Assembly (NCBI RefSeq): GCF_003634045.1
Contig: NZ_RBIM01000002.1
Location: forward strand, 372,001-436,000
Length of the DNA stretch: 64,000 bases
Source: Maricaulis maris
GTDB lineage: Bacteria > Pseudomonadota > Alphaproteobacteria > Caulobacterales > Maricaulaceae
Direction of reading: 5' to 3'
Under the pieces are notes generated by a model. That model saw only the letters and a list, made by a program, of their open reading frames with translations. It was not told the origin of the DNA and ran no database searches. A program made the translations under genes and the position numbers. This document shows, piece after piece, positions 51,828 through 61,102 of this stretch (its first letter is position 1; each line of letters begins with the position of its first letter).

Positions 51828-54092
51828 ATGGCCGGCGAGACAGAGTTTGATGCCGGCCTCACCCGCGAGGCGGTCGTGGAGGCTGTCCGCGCCGGCGGTG
51901 GTGAATACGGCAAGCGGGAGCTGGCGCGCGAACTGGCGCTCAAAGGCAGCGATGCCAAACGCGCCCTCAAGGATGCCCTGGTCGCGCTGACCGAAGACGG
52001 CACGATCACCCGCTCAAACGGCAAGACCTATGCTCTGCCCGGCGCCCTGCCCGCTGTCACCGTGGTGCAGCTGATCGGGCGCGACAATGATGGCGAACTG
52101 CTGGCCGAGCCGGTCCGTCCGGACCGCGCGGCCCCGCTGATCCGCCTGGCGCCGGGCGAAGGCGCGGGCGGCAAGGGCACGCCGGCGATCGGCATTGGCG
52201 ACAAGGCGCTGGTCCGGCTCGCCTTGCAGGAGGATGGCAGTTATGAGGCCCGGCTGATCAAAAAACTCGGCCAAAGCGCCCACAAGCTTCTGTGCGTGCT
52301 GAGGAAACCGCAATCCGGCCCGTTCCGTCTGCTGCCGGTCGATCGGCGTTCGCGGCATGAACTGGTTCCGGCCAAGGGCGAGGCCGAAAAAGCCCGCGAT
52401 GGCGATCTCGTGCTGTGCCAGATCGCCAAGGAGCGGCGGCACGGCTTGAAGACGGCGGAGATCATCGAGGTCATCGGCGACGCCAATGCGCCTGGCGCCG
52501 GCAGCATCATCGCGCTCTACTCACACGGCGTCCCACAGGGCTTTGCCGAGGCCGAACAGCGTGAGGCCGATGAGGCGCCGCTCGCCAAGCCGGGCAAGCG
52601 CGACGATCTGCGGCCCCTGCCGCTCATCACCATCGATCCCGACGACGCCAAGGACCATGACGACGCGATCTGGGCCGAAGCGGATGCCGACCCGAAAAAT
52701 CCCGGCGGCTGGCAGGTCATCGTCGCGATCGCCGATGTCGCCGCCTATGTGACGCCCGGCGGCGCGCTCGACCGCGGCGCCTTCAAGCGTGGCAATTCGG
52801 TCTATCTGCCCGACCGGGTCGTGCCGATGCTGCCGGAACGCCTGTCCAATGATCTGTGTTCCCTGCGCGAAAAGGAAGACCGCCCCTGTCTCGCCGTGCG
52901 CATGGTGTTCGACAAGGACGGCAACAAGCGCTCTCACCGCTTCCTGCGCGGCTGGATGCGCTCGGCCGCGAAACTGTCCTACACCCAGGCCCAGGCGGCG
53001 ATTGACGGTCAGGATGGCGGCCCTGCCAATGCCCTGCTCGACGCCGTGCTCAAACCGCTCTGGGGCGCCTATTTCGCCTGCCGCGAAGCGCGCAATCGCC
53101 GCGAACCGCTCGAGATCGACGCGCCGGAACGCCGGGTTCGTGTCGGTGAAAACGGCAAGGTTCTGGCCATCGAAACCCGCCAGCGCTTTGACGCCCACAA
53201 GCTGGTCGAGGAGTTCATGATCCAGGCCAATGTCTGCGCCGCAGAAAGCCTGGAGGAAAAACACGTCCCGCTGATCTACCGCGTCCACGAACCACCTTCG
53301 CGCGAAAAGATTGATGCACTGGCCGATTTCCTGCCGACCGTCGGGCTGAAATGGACGCGCGGCGACAAGGTCGCGACCGGGCGTTTCAACCAGCTGCTGA
53401 AGCAGGCGAAAACGTCCGAGCACTGCGAGACGATCAACGAGGTGGTGCTGCGCAGCCAGTCGCAGGCGGTCTACGATACCCAGAACCAGGGCCATTTCGG
53501 TCTCAACCTGCAGCGCTATGGCCACTTCACCTCGCCGATCCGGCGCTATGCCGACCTCACCGTCCACCGCGCCCTGATCCGCGCCCTCAAGCTCGGGGAT
53601 GATGGTCAGTCGGATGAAGAACGCAGTCGCCTGACCGTGATTGCCGAAGAGATCACCCATGCCGAGCGCCGCGCAATGGCGGCCGAGCGCGATGCCGTCG
53701 ACCGTTTCATCGCCGCCTATCTGGCCGACAAGGTCGGGGCGGAGTTTGATGGCCGCATAACCGGCGTCACCCGTTTTGGCTGTTTTGTCCGTCTCAACGA
53801 GACCGGCGCCGACGGGCTGGTTCCGATCTCGCGATTGGGCGAGGAACGCTTCGAGCATGATGAGCGCGCCCACGCGCTGATCGGCTTGCAGACCGGCTCG
53901 CGTTTCCGTCTCGGCATGCCCGTTACCGTGCGTATCGACGAAGCCACACCGGTCACCGGCGGGCTGCTGCTGGACATGCTGACCGAGCCGGAAAAGGGCG
54001 ACCGCCCCAATCGCCGCAATCGCGGCCGCACCGGGGGACCGCCAAATGGCAAGCGCTCGGGCAGACCTTGGAAGAAGGGGCGACGCCGGTGA
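51828..54092 (+). CDS. rnr: Ribonuclease R
   Basis: A 754-residue 3'-5' exoribonuclease of the RNB family, degrading structured RNA. An N-terminal winged-helix region (1-70), cold-shock domains, the RNB catalytic domain starting at LITIDPDDAKDHDDAIW with the metal-binding aspartates, and a C-terminal S1 domain (FDGRITGVTRFGCFVRLNETGADGLVPISRLG) are all visible. The tail is Arg/Gly/Lys-rich. It starts 5 nt after topA with its ribosome site within the topA end, and overlaps the NUDIX gene by 4 nt, so topA-rnr-nudix form one unit. Confidence 0.95.
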   Translation: MAGETEFDAGLTREAVVEAVRAGGGEYGKRELARELALKGSDAKRALKDALVALTEDGTITRSNGKTYALPGALPAVTVVQLIGRDNDGELLAEPVRPDRAAPLIRLAPGEGAGGKGTPAIGIGDKALVRLALQEDGSYEARLIKKLGQSAHKLLCVLRKPQSGPFRLLPVDRRSRHELVPAKGEAEKARDGDLVLCQIAKERRHGLKTAEIIEVIGDANAPGAGSIIALYSHGVPQGFAEAEQREADEAPLAKPGKRDDLRPLPLITIDPDDAKDHDDAIWAEADADPKNPGGWQVIVAIADVAAYVTPGGALDRGAFKRGNSVYLPDRVVPMLPERLSNDLCSLREKEDRPCLAVRMVFDKDGNKRSHRFLRGWMRSAAKLSYTQAQAAIDGQDGGPANALLDAVLKPLWGAYFACREARNRREPLEIDAPERRVRVGENGKVLAIETRQRFDAHKLVEEFMIQANVCAAESLEEKHVPLIYRVHEPPSREKIDALADFLPTVGLKWTRGDKVATGRFNQLLKQAKTSEHCETINEVVLRSQSQAVYDTQNQGHFGLNLQRYGHFTSPIRRYADLTVHRALIRALKLGDDGQSDEERSRLTVIAEEITHAERRAMAAERDAVDRFIAAYLADKVGAEFDGRITGVTRFGCFVRLNETGADGLVPISRLGEERFEHDERAHALIGLQTGSRFRLGMPVTVRIDEATPVTGGLLLDMLTEPEKGDRPNRRNRGRTGGPPNGKRSGRPWKKGRRR

Positions 54093-54769
54093 GTGATGAG
54101 CGACACCGCAAGGACGTCAAACCGATGCGCCCCCGCCTTGCCGCCTCGCTGATCCTGACCCGGCGCGAGGGCGAACGGGTTGATGTGTTGATGGGGCGCC
54201 GCTCCGCCAAACATGTCTTCATGCCGAACAAATACGTCTTCCCGGGCGGACGGGTTGATCGGGCTGACAGCACAGCGCCGCTGGCGCGCGATCTCGACGG
54301 CCGTGTGCTCGACATCATGACCCGCAGCCTTGATGCCCGCCGCGCCCGCGCCGCCGCTGCCGCTGCCGTGCGGGAAACCGCCGAGGAAACCGGCCTGCTG
54401 ATCGCCCGCGAGGCGCCGGTAGCCAGCCGTCATGCCAATTGGCAGCCTTTCCGCCGCGCCGGCGCCGCACCGGATCTGGCACCGCTGAAACTGATCACCC
54501 GCGCCATCACGCCGCCGGGCCGGACCCGCCGCTTCGATACCTGGTTCTTCACCGTTGACGCCTCGGCCCTGCTGGACGACCGCGCGCCCAAGCCGAGCGC
54601 CGAGCTGGAAGACGTGCAATGGGTCACCCTCGCCGACGCCCGCGATCTCGACCTGCCCTTCGTGACCCATTTCGTGTTGGATGAACTCAAGCGCGTCCAG
54701 CCGCCCGCCCCTGAACATCCGCGCTGCATGCGGGCGGTGCGCGGCAGGATGGTGATCGCGGACCTGTGA
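54089..54769 (+). CDS. NUDIX hydrolase with insertion in the Nudix box
   Basis: A 226-residue NUDIX protein hydrolysing a nucleoside-diphosphate-linked substrate. The catalytic helix AAVRETAEETGLL matches the REUXEEXGU part of the Nudix box, but the glycine half (FPGGRVDRADS) is separated from it by about 35 extra residues, as in NUDT19-like CoA pyrophosphatases. The GTG start overlaps the rnr stop in GTGA. By this architecture a CoA or acyl-CoA diphosphatase is the best guess, without proof. Confidence 0.88.
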   Translation: MSDERHRKDVKPMRPRLAASLILTRREGERVDVLMGRRSAKHVFMPNKYVFPGGRVDRADSTAPLARDLDGRVLDIMTRSLDARRARAAAAAAVRETAEETGLLIAREAPVASRHANWQPFRRAGAAPDLAPLKLITRAITPPGRTRRFDTWFFTVDASALLDDRAPKPSAELEDVQWVTLADARDLDLPFVTHFVLDELKRVQPPAPEHPRCMRAVRGRMVIADL

Positions 54770-54818
54770 CCGGATCCGGCAGGAGACGCGGTCACGACGC
54801 GGCGCTATAGAGCACCGC

Positions 54819-55997
54819 ATGACCAATCCGCTCACCGATCCCCGCTTTGCCAACAACCGCTCGCTGATCGCCTCGATCTGCTGTGCGGCGGTGTGCGGGA
54901 TTGTGTTCGGACTTTCCATGCCGCTGGTCTCGCTGCGGCTGGAGGGCATGACATCATCCGGTCTGATTGTCGGCCTCAACGGCGCCGCTGCGGCCTTCTC
55001 GACCCTTGTGATGGCCCCGATCGTACCGCGCCTCCTGTCGCTGGTTCCCGGGCGGGTGCTGATCGTGGTCAGCCTGCTCTGTGCCGGCGCCCTGCACGCC
55101 CTCTTCCCGGTGTTTGAAACGGTGCCGGCCTGGTTTGTCCTGCGTTTCGTGATGGGCAGTTTCATGACCGTGGTCTTCGTGGTCTCGGAAACCTGGATCA
55201 ACCAGATCGCCACGCCGATGCGCCGGGCCACAATCCTGGGCGTCTACGGCACGGTCCTGTCCGGCGGTTTCGGGGTCGGCGCCTTTCTGTTCGGCCAATT
55301 GGGCACCAGTGGCGATGCCGGCTTCTATGCCGGCGGGCTGATCTTCCTGATCGGCGCCTTGCCGATCATTCTGTTGCAAGGCCCCGCCGCGCAAGCTCCG
55401 GGCAAGGACGAAGCCTCGCCTACTGCCATCCTGAACGCGGCCCGGCTGGCCCCGGCAGCGATCGGCGCTGCGCTGGCCTTCGGAGCGCTGGAAACCGTGC
55501 TCTTCTCCATGGCCCCGGTTTACGGCGACCGGCTGCTGCTCAGCGATGCTGGCATCTCGATGGTCGCCATGGCCGCCGCGGCCGGCGCGCTGGCTTTCCA
55601 GATCCCGCTGGGATGGATCGCCGACAAGACCGACCGCCGCGAAGCGCTGAAATGGATCGCCACCACCGCCGCCATCACCCCGCTCGCAATCTGGGCCGTG
55701 GGCGATTATCTGCCCGGCATGATGTTGCTCTTTTTCATCCAGGCCGGCGTTGCCAGCGGTCTTTACACGGTCGGCCTGGCCCTGGTCGGCGAGCGCTTCT
55801 CCGGTGGCGCCATTGCGGCGGCCAATGCCGCCTTCATTTTCGCCTACGGCACCGGCTCCCTGTTCGGCCCTCCCGCCTCCGGCATCGCCATGGACGGGCT
55901 CGGACCGCACGGGCTGATGATCGTCATGGCAATGATTGCTGCGATCTATGCAGCGCTGGTCTGGGTGCGTGCAGCCCCGACAGACGCGGACAGTTGA
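54819..55997 (+). CDS. Major facilitator superfamily transporter
   Basis: A 392-residue MFS protein with twelve hydrophobic segments in two halves. Between helices 2 and 3 the motif A-like loop is weak (PRLLSLVPGR), but the second-half copy WIADKTDRREAL is good. MFS_1-type proteins of this size with SETWINQIATPMRRATILG after helix 4 are often annotated YcaD-like. The substrate and direction of transport are unknown. It stands alone between the NUDIX gene and rpmG. Confidence 0.88.
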   Translation: MTNPLTDPRFANNRSLIASICCAAVCGIVFGLSMPLVSLRLEGMTSSGLIVGLNGAAAAFSTLVMAPIVPRLLSLVPGRVLIVVSLLCAGALHALFPVFETVPAWFVLRFVMGSFMTVVFVVSETWINQIATPMRRATILGVYGTVLSGGFGVGAFLFGQLGTSGDAGFYAGGLIFLIGALPIILLQGPAAQAPGKDEASPTAILNAARLAPAAIGAALAFGALETVLFSMAPVYGDRLLLSDAGISMVAMAAAAGALAFQIPLGWIADKTDRREALKWIATTAAITPLAIWAVGDYLPGMMLLFFIQAGVASGLYTVGLALVGERFSGGAIAAANAAFIFAYGTGSLFGPPASGIAMDGLGPHGLMIVMAMIAAIYAALVWVRAAPTDADS

Positions 55998-56087
55998 CAG
56001 CGGCGCTGCCGTGCGTATGTTCGCGCGCTCTCGCGTCGGCATGGGGCCGTATGCGCGCACACTCACAGCACCAGGACATTTAGAGCC

Positions 56088-56255
56088 ATGGCGAAGCCGA
56101 CAACCATCAAGATCCGCCTGAACTCCACGGCTGGTACGGGTTACTTCTACGTGACGAAGAAGAATGCGCGCACCATGACCGAGAAGCTCGTACTGAAAAA
56201 GTACGACCCGGTCGCTCGCAAGCACGTCGATTTCAAGGAAGCGAAAATCAAGTAG
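56088..56255 (+). CDS. rpmG: 50S ribosomal protein L33
   Basis: A 55-residue L33, starting [20 protein letters not shown] and continuing with [35 protein letters not shown]. It is the cysteine-free (zinc-independent) form, having no CxxC pairs. AGGA lies 12 nt before the ATG. It is a monocistronic gene between the MFS transporter and the convergent pleD, with no strong terminator visible. Confidence 0.96.
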   Translation: MAKPTTIKIRLNSTAGTGYFYVTKKNARTMTEKLVLKKYDPVARKHVDFKEAKIK

Positions 56256-56304
56256 GACGGTTTTCCGTTCGAACGGTTATCCCCGCTCGACCATCAAGTT
56301 TTTA

Positions 56305-57669
56305 TCAGGCCGCGGCATTGTCCGCGGCCTGTACTTGATTCCGGCCTGAATTCTTGGCGGCGTAGAGCGCCTCATCGGCCCGGCGCAAAAGCGCGTCCAG
56401 CCCTTCACCGCGCTGGGCCTGAGCCACGCCGATGCTCACGGTCACCGGAACACGCCCACCATCCTTGAGCTTGAATCCGCTCTCCGCGACAGCAGAGCGC
56501 AGGCGTTCGGCCGCGATGCGCGCCTCGGCCATGCCCGCGCCCGGCATCACGACGACGAACTCCTCGCCCCCGTAACGCGCCGCCAGGTCCAGCGCCCGCA
56601 AGCCCTGCAGCAGACGGGCAGAAAAATCGCGAAGAACAATATCGCCGGCCTCATGGCCGTGGCTGTCATTGATCTGTTTGAAATGGTCGATATCGGCCAG
56701 CAAGAGAGACACCGGCGCACCGCCATTGCTCGCACTGTCCATCGCCTGGCGCAAACGCGAAGAAATATAGCGGCGATTATGCAGGCCGGTCAGCGGATCG
56801 GTGACGGCCAGCTCCATGCCTTCATCGAGATGCGAGCGGAGCTGGTCGGCATAGCGTTTACGGCGCAGCTGGGTGCGCGCTCGCGCCGCCAGCTCTCCGG
56901 CATCAACCGGACGGTGGATGATGTCATTGACGCCGAGATCGAGCGCCCGGACAGCATGATGGACATCATCCGGTTGTACGACGGCCAGAATGGGTAATTG
57001 CCGGGTCGCGGCGTCCGAACGGACACGCGCACACAAGCGCAGGCCGTCATAATCTGTGGCTGTGAGATCGACGATCAACAGATCCGCCTCATCCCGGGTT
57101 GCGGCGATAGCGGCAGCCGGGTCGTGGATCTGACGGACATCGGCCTGGGCCGGCATGGCAGCAGCGTAACGTCCGGTCGCACGCGGATCCGCGCTGACGA
57201 TCACAATCCGGGACGCGGCATCAATGTCATCGTGCATGTCGCCGGCAAAACCCGACATCGCCGAGTTCGATTCGCGATAGCGCAACTCGTCCAGCACCGC
57301 CTTCAGCCGCAACAGGCTGCGCACGCGGGCAAACATGGTGACATCATCGATCGGCTTGGTGAGAAAGTCATCGGCCCCGGCCTCGAGGCCTCGTATCCGG
57401 TCTTCGCGCTGATCCAAAGCGGTCACCATCACCACCGGAATATGGCGCGTCGACGTGTCGTCCTTGAGTTTGGAGCAGGTCTGATACCCGTCCATCACCG
57501 GCATCATCACATCGAGGAGAATGAGGTCGGGTTGCTCTGCCTTGGCCACCGCAATGGCATCTTCGCCATTGGTCGCCGTACAGACATCGAAATATTCGGC
57601 TTGCAGTCGCGCTTCAAGCAGCCGGACATTGGCGGCTTGATCATCAACGACGAGAATACGCGCACTCAT
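56305..57669 (-). CDS. pleD: Response regulator diguanylate cyclase PleD
   Basis: A 454-residue PleD: two receiver domains and a C-terminal GGDEF domain. The first receiver has the phospho-acceptor Asp53 (LILLDVMMP) and the Lys in FLTKPIDD; the second (about 152-275) acts as a dimerisation adaptor. The active loop is RYGGEEFVV, and the allosteric RxxD inhibitory site (RALD) precedes it, so product inhibition is expected. In Caulobacter PleD drives the swarmer-to-stalked transition through c-di-GMP. It lies 12 nt downstream of divK. Confidence 0.96.
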   Translation of the reverse strand: MSARILVVDDQAANVRLLEARLQAEYFDVCTATNGEDAIAVAKAEQPDLILLDVMMPVMDGYQTCSKLKDDTSTRHIPVVMVTALDQREDRIRGLEAGADDFLTKPIDDVTMFARVRSLLRLKAVLDELRYRESNSAMSGFAGDMHDDIDAASRIVIVSADPRATGRYAAAMPAQADVRQIHDPAAAIAATRDEADLLIVDLTATDYDGLRLCARVRSDAATRQLPILAVVQPDDVHHAVRALDLGVNDIIHRPVDAGELAARARTQLRRKRYADQLRSHLDEGMELAVTDPLTGLHNRRYISSRLRQAMDSASNGGAPVSLLLADIDHFKQINDSHGHEAGDIVLRDFSARLLQGLRALDLAARYGGEEFVVVMPGAGMAEARIAAERLRSAVAESGFKLKDGGRVPVTVSIGVAQAQRGEGLDALLRRADEALYAAKNSGRNQVQAADNAAA

Positions 57670-57681
57670 CGACGATCACCC

Positions 57682-58047
57682 CTAGTCGAGAAACTGACGA
57701 ACGGTCTCGATAAACGTGGCCACGGTAATCGGCTTGGACAGATAGGCTTCGCAACCGCCCTCACGGATGCGTTCCTCATCCCCCTTCATGGCGAATGCCG
57801 TGACAGCCACCACCGGTATCGCCGCCAGGCTGTCGTCATCCTTGAGCCATTTGGTGACTTCAAGGCCGGACACTTCCGGCAGCTGGATGTCCATGAGAAT
57901 CAGGTCGGGCGTGTGTTCGCGCGCCATTTCGAGTGCCTTGAAGCCGTCCTTGGTCTGCAAGGTCTCATAGCCATGAGCCTCGAGCAGATCGTTGAACAGC
58001 TTCATGTTCAACTCGTTGTCTTCGACAATCAGGACCTTTTTGGGCAT
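57682..58047 (-). CDS. divK: Single-domain response regulator DivK
   Basis: A 121-residue receiver protein nearly identical in pattern to Caulobacter Div[19 protein letters not shown], Asp53 in [30 protein letters not shown] and SKPIT. It controls cell polarity and division timing by modulating the DivJ/PleC/DivL-CckA pathway. The start at 58047 is the conserved one; the open frame upstream is non-conserved. divK-pleD is the standard operon. Confidence 0.97.
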   Translation of the reverse strand: MPKKVLIVEDNELNMKLFNDLLEAHGYETLQTKDGFKALEMAREHTPDLILMDIQLPEVSGLEVTKWLKDDDSLAAIPVVAVTAFAMKGDEERIREGGCEAYLSKPITVATFIETVRQFLD

Positions 58048-58239
58048 GACCTGCAGCATGTCGGTGACGCGCTTCCCGTTGTTTGCACGTATTTTATCGT
58101 GCTTGTTGAACCCCACCTGCACTAAACCCGATTTTCCTTAACCAACCATGAGTCAAAGGCCACTTTTCGGGCGTTTCGGAACAAGATAAGAACAAAAGCG
58201 GCCGAAAAAAGTATACGCCATGCGGGAGGGGACGACAGG

Positions 58240-59151
58240 ATGAATCGAATCGGCATCGACCTCGGTGGCACCAAAATCGAAACCCGTCTGTTTTCCCGGC
58301 ACGGAACGGAGTTGGCCCGCGAGCGCCTGGCCACGCCGCGCGACCCGGACGGCACGATCATCGCCATCCGCGACCTGGTCGTGCGACTTGAGGCCGCCCA
58401 CGGTCCGGCCCGCGTCGGCCTCGCCCATCCCGGATCGATCAGCCCGGCCACCGGGTTGATGCGAAACGCCAATTCGGTCTGGCTCAATGACCGCCCCTTC
58501 CGTGATGACTTGTCGGCAGCGCTCGATCGACCGGTTCGCAGCGCCAATGACGCCAATTGTTTTGCCCTGTCCGAGGCCCGCGACGGGGCCGGCCGTGACG
58601 GTCGGGTCATCTTCGGCGTCATCCTGGGCACTGGCGTCGGCGGCGGTGTGGTCGTCAACGGGCGACTGCTCGACGGCGCCCAGGGCATTGCCGGCGAGTG
58701 GGGTCACAATCCCCTGCCCTGGCCGCGCCAGGATGAACTCGCCCCGCCCGCCTGCTGGTGCGGCAAGACCGGCTGCCTGGAAAGCTGGGTCTCCGGCCCC
58801 GGCCTGGCGGCGGACCATGCCCGGCGGCATGGTGGCAATCTGGCGGCGAATGCCATTTTCGACGCGGCGTCAGGCGGCGATGCGGCGGCAGCGGACAGCG
58901 TTGACCGGCATGCCAACCGATTGGCCCGCGGGCTGGCGACCATCGTCAATATTCTCGATCCCGACATCATCGTGCTTGGCGGCGGCGTGTCGAACGCGCC
59001 CGGCCTGTGCGAGCGGGTCAGCGCTGCCCTGCCCGACTGGATATTCTCCGATGTGTGCCGGACGCGGATCGTCCGTCACGAACATGGCGACGCCTCCGGT
59101 GTCCGCGGTGCGGCCTGGCTGTGGCCGGCGGATGAAAGCGGCGCGCCATGA
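58240..59151 (+). CDS. ROK-family sugar kinase (fructokinase/GlcNAc kinase type)
   Basis: A 303-residue ROK kinase. ATP-binding IDLGGTKIETRLF at the N-terminus, the catalytic Asp in SANDANCFALSEA, GVILGTGVGGGVVVNGRLLDGAQGIAGEWGH, and the zinc-binding CWCGKTGCLESWVSGPGL are intact, so it should be active. ROK members with this zinc site phosphorylate fructose, glucose, mannose or N-acetylglucosamine; the exact sugar is not decided. The ribosome site is AGGGG region before 58240. Its end overlaps dinB by 4 nt. Confidence 0.92.
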   Translation: MNRIGIDLGGTKIETRLFSRHGTELARERLATPRDPDGTIIAIRDLVVRLEAAHGPARVGLAHPGSISPATGLMRNANSVWLNDRPFRDDLSAALDRPVRSANDANCFALSEARDGAGRDGRVIFGVILGTGVGGGVVVNGRLLDGAQGIAGEWGHNPLPWPRQDELAPPACWCGKTGCLESWVSGPGLAADHARRHGGNLAANAIFDAASGGDAAAADSVDRHANRLARGLATIVNILDPDIIVLGGGVSNAPGLCERVSAALPDWIFSDVCRTRIVRHEHGDASGVRGAAWLWPADESGAP

Positions 59152-60449
59152 GCGAGCCGGGCTATTGCCGCGCCTGTCTGACACCGCTTCCCGAGCAGGC
59201 CGATTCCTGTCCGGCCTGTGGCAGTCACAAACTGCTACGCCATGCCGAACTGGACACGCTGTCGATCGCCCATATCGATTGCGATGCCTTTTTCGCGGCG
59301 ATAGAGAAGCGCGACAATCCCGAGCTTGAGGACAAGCCGGTCATCATCGGTGGCCGGCAGCGCGGCGTGGTCTCGACCTGTTGCTACATCGCCCGACTCT
59401 ATGGCGTGCATTCGGCGATGCCGATGTTCAAAGCGCTCAAGGCTTGCCCGGACGCCGTGGTCGTCCGGCCGGAGCATGGCAAATACACGCGTGAGGGCTA
59501 TCGCATCCGCGACATGATGAAGGATATCACCCCGCTGGTGGAACCGCTTTCGATCGATGAGGCCTTCCTCGATCTCTCGGGCACGTCACGCCTGCACGGC
59601 TCACCGCCGGCGCTCACCCTGCTGCGCTTGCAGCGGCGAATCGAGGAGACGGTCGGGATCACGGTCTCGGTCGGCCTGTCCTTCAACAAATTTCTCGCCA
59701 AAACCGCCTCCGATCTCGACAAGCCGAACGGGTTTGCCGTGATCGGTGAGGCCGAAGCCCTGGACTTCCTGGCGCCGCGCCCGGTGCGCTCGATCTATGG
59801 CGTCGGACCGGCCTTTGCCGCCAAGCTGGAACGCGACGGTATCCGCACGCTGGCCGATATCCGCCGCCAGGGCGACAAGCGCATGGCCGACCGCTATGGC
59901 GATATGGGTTATCATCTCTCGCGCCTGTCGCGCGGCGAGGATCGGCGCAAAGTCTCGCCCGAGCGCGAGCGCAAGAGCGTGTCCTCGGAAACCACGTTCA
60001 ACGCCGATCATGATGATCGTGAAACGCTGGAGAAACATCTCTGGCGGCTGAGCGTGAAAGTCGCCGACCAGATGAAGGCCAAGGGCGTGTCCGGCCAGGT
60101 GATCACGCTGAAGCTCAAAACCTCGGACTTTCGCTCCCGCACCCGGCGACGCACCCTCAACGAACCCAGCCAGCTGGCCGACACCCTGTTCCGGGTCGGC
60201 CGGCAATTGCTGGCGCCCGAGATAGACGGCACGCGCTTCCGGCTGATCGGGATCGGCTTTTCAGGCCTGCGCGACGCGGTCGGCGATGCCGGCGACCTGC
60301 TCGACCCGCAGGCCATCCGTCGCGCCACCGCCGAACGGGCGATGGACAAGGCACGCGAGAAATTCGGCAGCGATGCGGTGATGAAAGGTCGCGGCCTCAG
60401 TTCGAAGCCGAAGCCGAAGCCGAAGTCGAAACCTGATCAAACTGATTAA
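59148..60449 (+). CDS. dinB: DNA polymerase IV with N-terminal zinc-ribbon
   Basis: A 433-residue Y-family polymerase. A short zinc ribbon (YCRACLTP and SCPACGSH, cysteines near 7, 10, 21, 24) precedes the palm, IAHIDCDAFFAAIEKRDNPEL, with the first catalytic Asp; the other two carboxylates are in PLSIDEAFLDLSG. The helix-hairpin-helix segment (SIYGVGPAFAAKL) and little-finger domain (VKVADQMKAKGVSGQVITLKLK) follow. The C-terminus ends in Lys/Pro repeats and I see no clear clamp-binding QxxLF motif. This zinc-ribbon form is a recurring alphaproteobacterial variant. Overlapping ATGA with the ROK kinase gene. Confidence 0.94.
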   Translation: MSEPGYCRACLTPLPEQADSCPACGSHKLLRHAELDTLSIAHIDCDAFFAAIEKRDNPELEDKPVIIGGRQRGVVSTCCYIARLYGVHSAMPMFKALKACPDAVVVRPEHGKYTREGYRIRDMMKDITPLVEPLSIDEAFLDLSGTSRLHGSPPALTLLRLQRRIEETVGITVSVGLSFNKFLAKTASDLDKPNGFAVIGEAEALDFLAPRPVRSIYGVGPAFAAKLERDGIRTLADIRRQGDKRMADRYGDMGYHLSRLSRGEDRRKVSPERERKSVSSETTFNADHDDRETLEKHLWRLSVKVADQMKAKGVSGQVITLKLKTSDFRSRTRRRTLNEPSQLADTLFRVGRQLLAPEIDGTRFRLIGIGFSGLRDAVGDAGDLLDPQAIRRATAERAMDKAREKFGSDAVMKGRGLSSKPKPKPKSKPDQTD

Positions 60450-61048
60450 TCAGAGATAGCGTTCACGCTGGCGCATTGACCACTATATGCGGCTTCGTAT
60501 GTCGCGCCGAAACACCGAACCAATTTGTCGACCACGTTCAAATTTAGCGGCCAAGTTGGAACGGGATGGTCTGGGTAGAGTCGCTCGAAACGTTCGATAG
60601 CCGCCTCGAACCCCTCAGGAGGGGGAAGGTCCGCGAGCTCATCCCGCGCTGCTTGGAGAGCGGCACGATCATGTTGAAGGAAGGCTATCGTTGCCTCCGC
60701 GTAGTGCCGATCAGCAGTACCGCTTTCTCGCGTATCGAACGTCGCGCGAAACAAGTTGATGGCAGCGCTATAGTCGCCCGCATACGCTCGCATCTGCCCT
60801 TCGTGCCACTCGAGGCGACTCGTGGATTCTAGCCCGAGGTCGTCAAGATTGGCTTGTTTGTAGTTCGATATCAGATTGGCGGCCTCTAGATAGCACCCCT
60901 CCCGTGCCACGCCGCGCCATCCGGCTTCAGACTGATCAAACTCTTGAAACCCCAGTTCCAACGCCTCATACCTCGGCTCCATGCAAGGCACATTTGGCCC
61001 CGTCGATTGCGTCACCAACACTGCTGCAACAACTTGAATGACGTTCAC
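60446..61048 (-). CDS. Orphan exported protein with TPR-like repeats, low GC
   Basis: About 200 residues; I do not recognise a family. The GTG at 61048 has GGGAGG six nt upstream and is preferred to an ATG at 61081. The N-terminus (VNVIQVVAAVLVTQSTG) is a weak signal peptide. The body consists of helical pairs such as GYTDYSAAIN-like alternations (AYAGDYSAAINLFRATFD, HYAEATIAFLQHDRAALQAARDELA) typical of tetratricopeptide repeats. GC counted by hand over three 60-nt lines is about 52-57%, below the roughly 62-70% of neighbouring lines in dinB, suggesting recent acquisition. Convergent with dinB; stops overlap in TTAA. Confidence 0.65.
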   Translation of the reverse strand: MNVIQVVAAVLVTQSTGPNVPCMEPRYEALELGFQEFDQSEAGWRGVAREGCYLEAANLISNYKQANLDDLGLESTSRLEWHEGQMRAYAGDYSAAINLFRATFDTRESGTADRHYAEATIAFLQHDRAALQAARDELADLPPPEGFEAAIERFERLYPDHPVPTWPLNLNVVDKLVRCFGATYEAAYSGQCASVNAISD

Positions 61049-61102
61049 AATACGCCTCCCGGAGAAACTGCATGAAGGCATGTCAGGACACGCAACGCAA
61101 CC

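Noticed and set aside
56306-56331. 10-bp hairpin at the 3' end of pleD
   Set aside because: Overlaps the pleD stop and is not followed by a T run on either strand; may be just codon sequence.
58128-58160. TTAACCAACCATGA near the divK/ROK gap as a CtrA box
   Set aside because: Only one TTAA half is present; the second half is TGAG, too weak to call.
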